Part shown: positions 1 to 8,295 of the stretch, piece after piece
Layout: each line of letters opens with the position of its first letter
How positions within the stretch are numbered: position 1 is the first letter of the stretch
Assembly (NCBI RefSeq): GCF_000340885.1
Contig: NC_020291.1
Location: 4,711,001 to 4,775,000, forward strand
Direction of reading: 5' to 3'
Length of the DNA: 64,000 nucleotides
DNA from: Clostridium saccharoperbutylacetonicum N1-4(HMT)
GTDB lineage: Bacteria > Bacillota > Clostridia > Clostridiales > Clostridiaceae
Position numbers and translations under genes: made by a program
Notes under the pieces: model-generated
Seen by the model: the letters and a program-made list of their open reading frames with translations, nothing else
What the model was told of the DNA's origin: nothing
Databases searched by the model: none

Positions 1-1015
1 TGAGTCCAGGTATTACAAGAGGTTTTGCACCCATCTTATCAAACATTTTCCCACTTATAGGCATTAAAATTCCCATTACTAAGGCAGAAGGTAACATAAT
101 TATTCCTGTCTCTATAGCAGTATATCCTCTTATATTTTGCAAAAACATTGGTAATATATATGAAGACCCCATAAGTGCTAAAGTTAAGACACTAGTTATA
201 ATTAGACTTATACTAAAATCAAACAACTTCAGAACTCGCAAATCTAATAGCGGATTTGGATGTGTAAGCTCATTTACTACAAATAATATAAGACTCAATA
301 TTCCAAGTGTCATTAACATTGGATTTTCCAGCTTGCTCCAGTCGATTGAAGAACCTTCCCCAAGCACATATAATACACTTACTAGTCCAATTGTACAAGA
401 TAAAAATCCTATTATATCAAAGGATTTAATAGGCTTTCTTTTCGAATCCTTTAATAAAATTCCTGCCATTATTACTCCAACTACCCCTATAGGAACATTT
501 ACATTAAAAATCATTCTCCAATCCATCTTTTCAATAATAAAACCTCCAAGTGTTGGTCCTATAGCAGGCGCAGCCATAGCTGCTATTCCCCAATAGCCAA
601 GGGCAAGTCCTATTTTTTCTCTAGGGAACAAGCTATATATTATGGACATTCCTACGGGCATTATCATACCACCGCCAAGGGCTTGAAGTACACGAAAGGC
701 TATCATAGTTCCACCACTCCATGCAAAACCACACAATAATGACCCTATTGAAAACATTCCTAACGCAAACATATATATTTTTTTAGATCCAAAAGTATCC
801 TGAAGAAATCCTGTCAATGGGATAATAGCACCAAGTGTCAAGGAATAAGCCGTTATAATCCATTTAGCATCATCTAAAGGCATTCCAAAAACAGACATCA
901 TCTTAGGAAGAGCAATATTAACTATACTACTATCTAGTATAGACATGAAAGTACCTATTACAACTACACCTAATGCTAACCAGCTATTTAATAAACCTTT
1001 ATTATTCTCTTCCAT
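1..1015 (-). CDS. MFS drug exporter, DHA2 (EmrB/QacA-like), 3' end outside window
   Basis: Proton-driven multidrug export through the cytoplasmic membrane is the family role. Translating the minus strand from the ATG at 1015 gives about 338 residues with no stop before the window edge, so the C-terminal third is missing. The first helix carries the DHA2 signature (FMSILDSSIVNIALP, about residues 23-37), followed by an antiporter motif-C-like run (GYWGIAAMAAPAIGPTLGG). Many hydrophobic helices follow. It lies 12 bases behind two HlyD-type adaptor genes on the same strand, the usual emrA-emrB order, and MarR is encoded further upstream. The substrate cannot be read from the sequence. Confidence 0.9.
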   Translation of the reverse strand, partial: MEENNKGLLNSWLALGVVVIGTFMSILDSSIVNIALPKMMSVFGMPLDDAKWIITAYSLTLGAIIPLTGFLQDTFGSKKIYMFALGMFSIGSLLCGFAWSGGTMIAFRVLQALGGGMIMPVGMSIIYSLFPREKIGLALGYWGIAAMAAPAIGPTLGGFIIEKMDWRMIFNVNVPIGVVGVIMAGILLKDSKRKPIKSFDIIGFLSCTIGLVSVLYVLGEGSSIDWSKLENPMLMTLGILSLILFVVNELTHPNPLLDLRVLKLFDFSISLIITSVLTLALMGSSYILPMFLQNIRGYTAIETGIIMLPSALVMGILMPISGKMFDKMGAKPLVIPGL

Positions 1016-1027
1016 ATTACCACCCCA

Positions 1028-1681
1028 TTACTTAACATGGATCTTAACAACTGCATTAGTTCCTGGAAGAATTTTATTATTAAAATCATCAAGTTCAATT
1101 TTTACTGATATTCTTTGAACTACTTTTGTAAATGTCCCACTTGTTGATGATGGTAATAAGGATAAAGCTGAATTTGCAACTTCTCCAATAGATTTAACTT
1201 TTCCTGTAAACTTTTGCGAATCATATTGATCGATAGTAATTTCAACAGGTTGGCCAACTTTCACTTTTCCAAGTTTTGTTTCCTCAATATCTGCGGTAAC
1301 ATATAGTTTACTAGGATCTATTAATGTAATTACACTTTGACCAGCTGATATAAGCTCTCCAACAGTTCCTTGTTTTTTTATAACCACACCATCGATTGGT
1401 GATCTCATCAAAGATTGTTCAACATTAGTATCTGCAAGACCATTTACATCTTGACGTGCCAATATTTCATTTTTAGATACTGTATCACCTTCTGCTACAT
1501 TAAGTTCTAACAATTTTCCTGTAATTTGAGGCGTCACGCTAACTAAATCAGCACTAACTCTTGCGTCATCAGTCGAAACATAATATGTATTTTCATACCA
1601 GTAATAGAATACTATACCACTTAATGCTATCACAATTGTTGCTAAAATTCCAATAATTAATAATTTACGTTTTTCCTTCAT
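1028..1681 (-). CDS. HlyD/EmrA-family adaptor, short form
   Basis: Membrane-fusion (adaptor) protein of 217 residues. It has one N-terminal membrane anchor (about residues 9-28), a split biotinyl-lipoyl-like domain (IDGVVIKKQGTVGELISAGQSV is the second half) and a beta-barrel region ending in PGTNAVVKIHVK. The two lipoyl halves are separated by only about 15 residues, so the long coiled-coil hairpin of typical EmrA is absent. It lies between a lipoprotein adaptor (18 bases upstream) and the DHA2 exporter (12 bases downstream), so it probably works with that exporter. In a cell without an outer membrane the adaptor role is inferred. Confidence 0.85.
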   Translation of the reverse strand: MKEKRKLLIIGILATIVIALSGIVFYYWYENTYYVSTDDARVSADLVSVTPQITGKLLELNVAEGDTVSKNEILARQDVNGLADTNVEQSLMRSPIDGVVIKKQGTVGELISAGQSVITLIDPSKLYVTADIEETKLGKVKVGQPVEITIDQYDSQKFTGKVKSIGEVANSALSLLPSSTSGTFTKVVQRISVKIELDDFNNKILPGTNAVVKIHVK

Positions 1682-1699
1682 CTTAACTCACCTCTTCTC

Positions 1700-2683
1700 T
1701 TATTCCTTTAATCCAACTTCTGCTAACATTCCAGGTTTTAACTCTGATTTTGGATCTGTTAACGCTACTTTAACTAAAACATTTCTACTTTGAGAATTTA
1801 TTTTAGTATTAATCACTGTTATTTTTCCTTCAAATTCTGTATCTTCAACTTCTGCCACTTTAACAACAACATCTTGACCTTCTTTAAGTTTGCCCACAAT
1901 ATCTAATGGAGCATAAGCATTTACATATAAAGCATCTGCATTAGATATTGACGCTAAAGTTACCCCTGGTGAAGCCATTTCACCAACATTAATACTCTTA
2001 GCATTTACTACTCCTGAAATTGGAGAAGCAATAACTCCATTACTTAAGGCCGTTTGTGCAGTTTTTAAAGCTGCTTCCGCTTGTTCAACTTGAGCTTTAT
2101 AAACATCAATGCTTGTTTCTGTTGCACCTTTTTTAAGCATATTTAATTGCTCATCGGCTGATTTTTTTTGTGCTTCTGCTGCGACAAGCTGTTGATGAGC
2201 AGCTTCTAATTGTTGCTGAGTATTTGCTCCTGAATCAACTAAAGCTTTTGTACGTTCATAATTTTTATTTGCAACCTCATAACTTTCAGTTGCACTATCT
2301 AGGGACGCTTGAGCTTGAGCAATTTGTTCAGGACGTGTACTATTCATTGCATTAGCTAAATTAGCCTTTGCAGTATTTACTGCTGCTTGAGCTTGATCAA
2401 CTTGTGCTTGTAAATCTTTTGTATCTAATTTTATTACAGCATCTCCTTGATTTACCTTTGAACCAATGTCAACTAATACCTCTGATACTCTTGCAGAAAT
2501 TTTTGATGCTATATTAACCTCATCATTGGAATCAATTTTTCCTGCCATCATGTATTTATTTTTAGCTTGCTTTGTTGCAGTATCAACAGCTTGTACATTG
2601 CCGTTTCCGTTTCCATTGCTAACTGAACCGCATCCGCTTAGCATCATTGCCGTAACTAAACAAAGTAACATTATTTTTTTCAT
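1700..2683 (-). CDS. HlyD-family adaptor lipoprotein
   Basis: 327 residues. The N-terminal signal ends in a lipobox (MLSGC, Cys at about residue 18), so the protein should be lipid-anchored outside the membrane. It continues with a lipoyl half, a long alpha-helical hairpin (about residues 92-215, Ala/Gln/Lys-rich heptads), the second lipoyl half (ASPISGVVNAKSINVGEMAS) and a beta-barrel domain. It is the first gene of the exporter operon and has a good ribosome site (AAGGAGGATTAAT). With the shorter adaptor downstream, the operon encodes two different adaptors for one exporter. Confidence 0.88.
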   Translation of the reverse strand: MKKIMLLCLVTAMMLSGCGSVSNGNGNGNVQAVDTATKQAKNKYMMAGKIDSNDEVNIASKISARVSEVLVDIGSKVNQGDAVIKLDTKDLQAQVDQAQAAVNTAKANLANAMNSTRPEQIAQAQASLDSATESYEVANKNYERTKALVDSGANTQQQLEAAHQQLVAAEAQKKSADEQLNMLKKGATETSIDVYKAQVEQAEAALKTAQTALSNGVIASPISGVVNAKSINVGEMASPGVTLASISNADALYVNAYAPLDIVGKLKEGQDVVVKVAEVEDTEFEGKITVINTKINSQSRNVLVKVALTDPKSELKPGMLAEVGLKE

Positions 2684-2699
2684 ATTAATCCTCCTTATG

Positions 2700-2725
2700 C
2701 GAATGTTTCTTATACTTATTGTTCG
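2700..2725 (-). promoter_or_regulatory. Candidate MarR operator
   Basis: An imperfect inverted repeat with CGAA...TTCG arms lies just downstream of the adaptor promoter -10 box and upstream of the ribosome site. The position suits repression by the neighbouring MarR protein. The assignment is inferred from position only. Confidence 0.3.
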
Positions 2726-2738
2726 TATGCTGACATTT

Positions 2739-2767
2739 ATTATATACTTAATATTTTATTAATTCAA
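2739..2767 (-). promoter_or_regulatory. SigA-type promoter of adaptor-exporter operon
   Basis: On the minus strand, TTGAAT (2762-2767) and TATAAT (2739-2744) are separated by 17 bases. They lie about 60 bases upstream of the lipoprotein adaptor start. Confidence 0.65.
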
Positions 2768-2798
2768 TACTAAAATTATAAAAAAATAAAAAGTAACC

Positions 2799-2878
2799 AT
2801 TCACCATTCATCTTTTCCATAGATTTCATCAACCTCTCAAGTTTCTGAAATCTGAAATCATATAATTACTTGCAATAT
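2799..2878. repeat. Intergenic repeat, family A copy 1
   Basis: This AT-rich stretch resembles 7108-7190. Both contain TTCACC-like sequence, then TTCATCT, then the identical 17-base core TCTCAAGTTTCTGAAAT, then an ATATAATT-like tail running into a terminator hairpin. It is non-coding. Confidence 0.45.
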
Positions 2879-2909
2879 AAAAAATAGGCAGAATTACTAC
2901 CTATTTTTT
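2879..2909 (-). terminator. Terminator of methyltransferase-marR operon
   Basis: The inverted repeat AAAAAATAGG/CCTATTTTTT has an 11-base loop, and a T-run follows on the minus strand. The hairpin includes the marR stop codon. Confidence 0.7.
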
Positions 2910-3350
2910 TGAAATATTTATACTTATCTTTCTTATAAGTTTTAAAAGTTCTTCTCTTTCTTCAAAAGTATCTAAAGCCAGTATTATTGTTCCATAAACT
3001 TCATCTTCAAATTTCATATGTTCATCTTGAACTTTCCTTCCCTTTTCAGTAAGTTCTAGTTTATAGGATCTCCTATCTCTATCACTAATAGCTCTAACAA
3101 TAAAATTGCGCTTCTCAAGTCTATCAATTATACTAGTTAACGTACTTTTAGGAAGCCTTAACGTATCTACAATATCCTTTATTATAACATCTTCTTTCTC
3201 AGAAATAATTCTAATAACACTTATTTCAGTTGTACTTAACTCTTGAAGATTTTCATATTTTTTCTCTATCTCATTATATTTAGGTTCTGTAAGCATAACG
3301 TGCCATAACTTATTTAATTCATCTATTTGTTTTTTGCATTCTTTATCCAT
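2901..3350 (-). CDS. MarR-family transcriptional regulator
   Basis: 149 residues with a winged helix-turn-helix (about residues 50-100: IKDIVDTLRLPKSTLTSIIDRLEKRNFIVRAISDRDRRSYKLELTEKGR). The DxRxxxxxLT wing is characteristic of MarR. Helices at both ends would form the dimer. It starts after GGAGTG and lies 26 bases behind the methyltransferase, so the two are co-transcribed. The drug-exporter operon follows on the same strand. It likely represses both its own operon (palindrome at 4019-4073) and the exporter in response to a small phenolic or toxic ligand; the ligand is unknown. Confidence 0.9.
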   Translation of the reverse strand: MDKECKKQIDELNKLWHVMLTEPKYNEIEKKYENLQELSTTEISVIRIISEKEDVIIKDIVDTLRLPKSTLTSIIDRLEKRNFIVRAISDRDRRSYKLELTEKGRKVQDEHMKFEDEVYGTIILALDTFEEREELLKLIRKISINISKK

Positions 3351-3376
3351 ATTTTCACTCCAAAGCTTATATAATC

Positions 3377-4003
3377 TTACCCTACTATTTTAGCATTAAT
3401 TGCAAAGCTCTTCCAATTAATCATTTTAAAATCACTTGGTTCAAAACCACATCTTAATAACATTTCTTCTATTTCTTTTTTAGAATAGATTCTATAATCA
3501 CCATTATTAGATAATTTACAAAATATATTTAATATTTGTCTTATCATTATTGGACATGTTGGATCCCCAATAATTAATGTTCCATTTTTCTTTAATACTC
3601 TTTTCATTTCAAGTAAAACCTTTTCGGGGTTTGGATAATGATGAAATGATGCATTACACACAATCACATCAAAAGTATCGTCATTCCAAGGGATATATTC
3701 TGCATCTCCAACTTTTAACTCTGCTCTATCTCCAACATTTTTCTTTGCTATTTCAATCATATTTTCTGAAAGATCCAATCCACTTAAAACAATTTCTTTA
3801 TTCTCTTTAAGTCTCTTAAGTACATTCCCAGTTCCACATCCAAGATCTAATACTCTCTTTGGTTTTTCACTGATAATCCTACTAATAATTTCTCCATACA
3901 TTGGCGCAACAAACTTTCCATCGTCACTTTCATCATAAATTTCAGCGTGTTTATTGAAATTATTCTTTGAATTTTCTTTAAAAATATTTTTACTGCTTGC
4001 CAT
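3377..4003 (-). CDS. Class I SAM-dependent methyltransferase
   Basis: 208 residues with a Methyltransf_11-type Rossmann fold: motif I VLDLGCGTG (about residues 50-58), an acidic residue at the end of strand 2 (SGLDLSENM), VGDAEYIPW and the motif DVIVCNASFHHYPNPEKVL. The C-terminus aligns with UbiE/Coq5-like small-molecule methyltransferases. The substrate is not evident. It is the first gene of a two-gene operon with marR, preceded by AAGGGGGA. It may modify a toxic compound that the regulator senses, but that is inference. Confidence 0.85.
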   Translation of the reverse strand: MASSKNIFKENSKNNFNKHAEIYDESDDGKFVAPMYGEIISRIISEKPKRVLDLGCGTGNVLKRLKENKEIVLSGLDLSENMIEIAKKNVGDRAELKVGDAEYIPWNDDTFDVIVCNASFHHYPNPEKVLLEMKRVLKKNGTLIIGDPTCPIMIRQILNIFCKLSNNGDYRIYSKKEIEEMLLRCGFEPSDFKMINWKSFAINAKIVG

Positions 4004-4018
4004 ACAAATTCCCCCTTA

Positions 4019-4091
4019 AGTAATACTATATTAGTATAGTACGTACTTCGCACTATACTAATATAGTATTACTTTTATTCCAAATAGTCAA
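4019..4091 (-). promoter_or_regulatory. Promoter with perfect 22-bp inverted repeat operator
   Basis: On the minus strand, TTGACT (4086-4091) and TACTAT (4063-4068) are 17 bases apart. A perfect inverted repeat with 22-base arms (4019-4040 and 4052-4073, 11-base spacer) covers the -10 box, the expected start point and the leader. Each arm is itself nearly palindromic (ATACTATATTAGTAT), so two dimers could bind side by side. The MarR protein in the same operon is the obvious candidate. Confidence 0.7.
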
Positions 4092-4229
4092 TTATTTTAT
4101 CTTTTAGGAAATATTAAATTTTTAATCCAATTAAATATAATCTCTTCTTTAACACTAAAAAGATTTGCATAGTGTATTAACCTAATATATGATTAGAATG
4201 AATTAAATTTTTTACAAAGGAGTGTTTAA

Positions 4230-4466
4230 ATGAGTGATAAAAATAAAATCAAAATAACCAAGGAACAACGTGAAGATATGATTACTTCTATTAAAGAGTA
4301 TTTTTCAACTGAAAGAGAAGAAGAAATAGGCGATTTAGCTTCAAGCAAAATTTTAGATTTTATTATAGATGAGCTAGCAATAGAATTTTATAACCAAGGC
4401 GTCTATGATTCTTATAAATATATGACTAGAAGTATAGATGATTTGCTATCAATTCAAAAGTACTAA
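4230..4466 (+). CDS. DUF2164 family protein
   Basis: 78 residues, acidic and soluble. The pattern KITKEQREDMITSIKEYFSTEREEEIGDLASSKILDFIIDELAIEFYNQGVYDS matches DUF2164: a helical start, a conserved GDLAS...LLDF, and YNQGV. No function is established for the family. It is monocistronic, preceded by AAAGGAGTG, and opposed to its neighbours. Confidence 0.85.
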   Translation: MSDKNKIKITKEQREDMITSIKEYFSTEREEEIGDLASSKILDFIIDELAIEFYNQGVYDSYKYMTRSIDDLLSIQKY

Positions 4467-4499
4467 TTTAAAATAAGAATAAAGTGACCACGCAACGCT

Positions 4500-6971
4500 T
4501 TAATTCACAATTTGAGGTGTAATATTGTTCCTAATTAGTTCCATAAATACTTCAGGAGTTGTTATTCTTACCTTCGGATTTTCTTTTAGCTTATTTATAA
4601 CTGTTTCTACATTATTAAGATCTTTGCTCCACACATGAATATAAACAAAAGTATACGCTTCTGAAGTATGTATATTAGTTTCACCAGACTTGACTCTAGC
4701 ATTTATTTTATTTACAAGTTCGTCTTCATCTTCAATAGAATTCCAAAGTAGATCTCTACAGGAGACTATTGGTTTATTGTTTGACCATATAATTTTCCCG
4801 CCGAAATTATCATGCCTTGTATAATCAAGATAAAATAAACCTTGAATATTAGATTTTTCAGTGAATCTATTCCAAATTTCAGTATTGTAAAAAGCATAAT
4901 CATCTATAACCTCAAGATATTTTTCATCTACTATTTTCATATACTCATTTAAAGTATTAATGTATTCACTTAATTTCTTAATATCAAATTTACTTGGATA
5001 CATATAACCATTTCCTGAAGGTGGCACAATAAAATTATTATAGGTCTTCTCATTGCTTATACTCTTATAATATATATTAAAGACCGTTGGCGCTAAATAA
5101 TATAAGGCTGGAGTCATTGACCACCCTAAAGAAAGTTTGTCTCTATTTGTATTGCCAAACCATTTGGTAGAACTATAGTTATTTCCAAGATTCCATTGTA
5201 GATTATCGCCATCAGACATAATAAAAGTCACATAATGAACATCTTCTTCTTTAGGTGTTCCTAATGGATATTTTTTCAAACTTCTTGATGTTGGAAAAGA
5301 GCTTAAAGTAGTTAAATTATAGGCCCAATCTGCTGCAACTACACTAACGCCATGCTTAGATGCTACACTTACATTAATAAACTCATCAGGCCCCCACCCT
5401 AAACAAGTAAAACCTTTATCCATTGAAGAAAATACCTTATCTCTAAGCACTGTTTTGTTTATACTATCTTCATAAAATATTAATGACTTGCTCATTATTG
5501 CATAATCTCTTAAAGCAGCATCTTTGTCAGGTGAAAGTTCTATTACCGTTAAATGATTTAATCCTTTATTCCACAGATTATCATAAGCCCAGCTTTCACC
5601 TGTATTCCTGCAATCTTCTTTAAATCCTATGCCCATTTTCTTTACTTTAGCTTCTATACTTTCTTCAATCACTATAGCTTTATTTAAAGATGCAAAAGTA
5701 CAAGCATTGTTAATAGATGGGTCTTTGGGTGACTTATTGCTATAAAGTACATATCCATCTATATAATCCTTGTAAATCTCTACTAGCTGCCAGGGATCCG
5801 ATATTATTTTGCACTGGATATTATTGTTTTTTTTCAAATCGTTCAACCATATTTTATAATCTGGTTCTGAAGAAGTTAAAGTATATATTTGAAAAGAACA
5901 ATGGTTATTTACCAACCCTTGAAGGCTGGCAACCATTGTTCTTTCACTTGATGACATAGAATCTAATGAGATAACATAAAGAAAATTTGGAATGATTTTA
6001 TTTCTTATATAAGGAGAATTTATCCTTGGTACTTTAAAAGCTTGAAACATCACTCCATTATCTGTAGTAGATATCGTCTTCCACTCGCTCCATTTTTTAT
6101 TAAATGAATTAGCATTTTCTTTGCAGTAATCATAAAATTTCTTCAAAAAATCCATTCTTTCCTTATTTTGAAAAGATTTAATATTTTCTTCATTAAAAGC
6201 TGCCAATGCCATATGTCTATTAATTATGTCTTCTATACCAATCTCTTTACAATTTTTAGTCATATCGTACATAATCATAAAAGTCGTAGTTCTTCCAACT
6301 CCTGCTTTGCAATGAAAGTGCAGCCATGAATTATCTCCTTGATTCTTTACAAAGTCTATAAAATAATCAACCATTTCATCTGAAGGTATTCCACCATCTC
6401 TAATTGGTATTCTTTTATATGATACAGAATTTGACTTAACAATGTCCTTTTCATCTTCAACTTTTGCAACTATTACTGTTTCTTTAGGTTTATTATCAAA
6501 AGTAATTGGTGCTCCAATCTTAATACTCTTAAGCTTACTAGCCTCATCTTCTAATACCTGTTCCCTAGTTAATCCTTCATTTGCATTATTTTTTGAATTT
6601 GCCCAGCTTACTGGCAATCCATTGATAAAGCCGTGAGATTCTTGTCTTAAATCTATATCTGTTATAGGCATGGAGGTTCCAATTGATTTTATTAATGTGG
6701 GAAGATTAAATTCTGAAAACTGCTGACTTCCAGAAATATTTAATTTATCTAAACCTTTTAAATTTATATTTTTATTATCTTTTATACTTGTTAAATCCGA
6801 TGTCTTACGAAATTCCTTTGGAATAGTCTCTCCTTCAGTTGATGTATCTAAAACAAGATGTGCAATATTCTCTTCTACACTTTGAGCTTCAACATTTTTT
6901 TTCACCATAAAAGATGAAATAGTAGTCATAAACATTACTAATATAACGAGTAGCTTTAATTTTCTATACAA
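4500..6971 (-). CDS. Secreted cysteine-phytase-like phosphatase fused to GxGYxYP domain
   Basis: 823 residues. An N-terminal signal sequence or anchor (about 8-28) suggests export. Residues about 60-300 resemble PTP-like (cysteine) myo-inositol phosphate phosphatases: DLRQESHGFINGLPVSW, a general-acid Asp in IRDGGIP (about D192) and the P-loop HCKAGVGRTT with nucleophile about C221. The sequence around the P-loop (WLHFHCKAGVGRTTTFMIM) closely resembles Selenomonas PhyA as I remember it. From about residue 330 to the end lies a GxGYxYP domain (GNGYMYP at about 650), a family proposed to be carbohydrate-active. All phosphatase catalytic residues are present. The combination suggests release of phosphate from an extracellular inositol- or sugar-phosphate polymer; the substrate is inferred. 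Confidence 0.82.
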   Translation of the reverse strand: MYRKLKLLVILVMFMTTISSFMVKKNVEAQSVEENIAHLVLDTSTEGETIPKEFRKTSDLTSIKDNKNINLKGLDKLNISGSQQFSEFNLPTLIKSIGTSMPITDIDLRQESHGFINGLPVSWANSKNNANEGLTREQVLEDEASKLKSIKIGAPITFDNKPKETVIVAKVEDEKDIVKSNSVSYKRIPIRDGGIPSDEMVDYFIDFVKNQGDNSWLHFHCKAGVGRTTTFMIMYDMTKNCKEIGIEDIINRHMALAAFNEENIKSFQNKERMDFLKKFYDYCKENANSFNKKWSEWKTISTTDNGVMFQAFKVPRINSPYIRNKIIPNFLYVISLDSMSSSERTMVASLQGLVNNHCSFQIYTLTSSEPDYKIWLNDLKKNNNIQCKIISDPWQLVEIYKDYIDGYVLYSNKSPKDPSINNACTFASLNKAIVIEESIEAKVKKMGIGFKEDCRNTGESWAYDNLWNKGLNHLTVIELSPDKDAALRDYAIMSKSLIFYEDSINKTVLRDKVFSSMDKGFTCLGWGPDEFINVSVASKHGVSVVAADWAYNLTTLSSFPTSRSLKKYPLGTPKEEDVHYVTFIMSDGDNLQWNLGNNYSSTKWFGNTNRDKLSLGWSMTPALYYLAPTVFNIYYKSISNEKTYNNFIVPPSGNGYMYPSKFDIKKLSEYINTLNEYMKIVDEKYLEVIDDYAFYNTEIWNRFTEKSNIQGLFYLDYTRHDNFGGKIIWSNNKPIVSCRDLLWNSIEDEDELVNKINARVKSGETNIHTSEAYTFVYIHVWSKDLNNVETVINKLKENPKVRITTPEVFMELIRNNITPQIVN

Positions 6972-7107
6972 TCATATCCTCTTCTTTCGTATTAAATTAC
7001 AATTCTACATACTTTAATTTAGCATTTATACTCATTAGCATTTAAAATAAACTCTATAATATTTTTTGCAACATTCAAATTATTATACACTCAAATTTAT
7101 TAAATGA

Positions 7108-7190
7108 ATTATTCACCCTTCATCTATGATAACCCTATATTTAATCAGAATCTCAAGTTTCTGAAATCCTATAATTTCCTGTACAAGAAA
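7108..7190. repeat. Intergenic repeat, family A copy 2
   Basis: This is the partner of 2799-2878. It shares the 17-base core TCTCAAGTTTCTGAAAT and flanking similarity, and sits in the same position relative to a terminator hairpin. It is non-coding, in the 619-base gap between the phytase-like gene and the transaldolase gene. Confidence 0.45.
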
Positions 7191-7233
7191 AATAGAGCTA
7201 TCAATAACGGATTTTTACCATTAAGATAGCTCT
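7186..7233 (-). terminator. Terminator of the ula/transaldolase operon
   Basis: AGAGCTATC (7194-7202) pairs with GATAGCTCT (7225-7233). On the minus strand ATTTTTC follows. It lies beyond the structured repeat that ends the operon. Confidence 0.7.
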
Positions 7234-7260
7234 TTAAATATTAGTTTATATCTCAAAGAT

Positions 7261-7575
7261 TATAGATATCCAAATTAATAATCAAACTTATAAATGGAAT
7301 ATACATGCATCATTGAGAAATTATAGTCGTAACACTACACTAGAAATTAGATACATTTTTCTGGAAGCAGGCATGTGAAATTGAGCTGATGAAAGTTATT
7401 AGTGGAAGGTTGTTCCACTTTCTGCTTGTCATAAATTTACTTTAGGAACATGCAGAAGTGGGTGCAACCTTCCACTTAGAACCTTCCAGCGAAAATTTCA
7501 CTAGTCCTGTGGAAGATAAATGGATCTGATTTCGGTAATTGTTGCATAAGTCTAATTCTCGCTTTTTATATCTTT
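7261..7575 (-). repeat. About 315-bp structured repeat, copy 1 (3' of tal)
   Basis: This long imperfect palindrome is homologous over its full length to 12912-13228 and, inverted, to 43881-44197. Arms seen here: GTGAAATT/AATTTCAC with GCTG/CAGC (7375-7388 and 7487-7501), GTGGAAGGTTG (7402-7412) with CAACCTTCCAC (7465-7475), and CCACTTTCTGC (7415-7425) with GCAGAAGTGG (7452-7461). They enclose a 26-base loop that is nearly invariant among copies. The outer part 7343-7362 pairs with about 7514-7533. The left end is TATAGATATCC; the right end is degraded. It begins 15 bases after the transaldolase stop and is transcribed with it. No open frame in it looks coding. Confidence 0.85.
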
Positions 7576-7590
7576 ATCTTCCTAATTTAA

Positions 7591-8238
7591 TTACTTATTA
7601 AATGCTTTATCATAGTCAGCCAAGAACTTTTCAATACCAGCATCTGTAAGTGGATGTTTTATCATTTGTACTATTACACTATAAGGGATTGTAGCAATAT
7701 TAGCTCCAGCCTTAGCGCAATCTAATACATGAATTGGATTTCTAACACTTGCTGCAATTATTTCTGTTTCTATTCCATGAACTGCAAAAACATCTGCAAT
7801 ATCTTCAATTAATATCATACCAGTACTTCCAATATCATCTAATCTACCTAAAAATGGACTTACATATGTAGCTCCTGCTCTTGCTGCAAGCAAAGCTTGA
7901 ACTGCTGAAAAAATAAGAGTTACATTTGTTTTTATTCCTTCTTTATGAAGAATACTTACAGTCTTCAAACCTTCTTCACACATTGGAATTTTTACTACCA
8001 TATTTTTATGAATTTTAGCTATTTCACGAGCTTCAACCACCATTTCTTCACTTTTCATAGAAATAACTTCTCCACTTATAGGACCATCTACTATACTGGT
8101 AATCTCATTAATTACTTCTTTAAAATCTCTACCTTCTTTTGCAATAAGTGATGGATTAGTTGTAACACCACAAATTACTCCTAAATCATTAGCTTTTTTA
8201 ATCTCTTCAATATTTGCTGTATCTACGAACATTTTCAT
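7591..8238 (-). CDS. tal: Transaldolase, small (FSA/TalC-type) subfamily
   Basis: 215 residues, a TIM-barrel class I aldolase. [18 protein letters not shown] and GVTTNPSLI are the family hallmarks. The Schiff-base lysine lies in [11 protein letters not shown]. At the position where E. coli fructose-6-phosphate aldolase has Tyr in APYVNR, this protein has Phe ([12 protein letters not shown]), which in this family goes with transaldolase activity. It is the last gene of the ascorbate operon, where it would feed pentose phosphates into glycolysis with the split transketolase upstream. Confidence 0.93.
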   Translation of the reverse strand: MKMFVDTANIEEIKKANDLGVICGVTTNPSLIAKEGRDFKEVINEITSIVDGPISGEVISMKSEEMVVEAREIAKIHKNMVVKIPMCEEGLKTVSILHKEGIKTNVTLIFSAVQALLAARAGATYVSPFLGRLDDIGSTGMILIEDIADVFAVHGIETEIIAASVRNPIHVLDCAKAGANIATIPYSVIVQMIKHPLTDAGIEKFLADYDKAFNK

Positions 8239-8295
8239 TAATAATCACGCTCCCTAAATATCTAATGCACTTGCTTGTACACCTCTTGATTTTTT

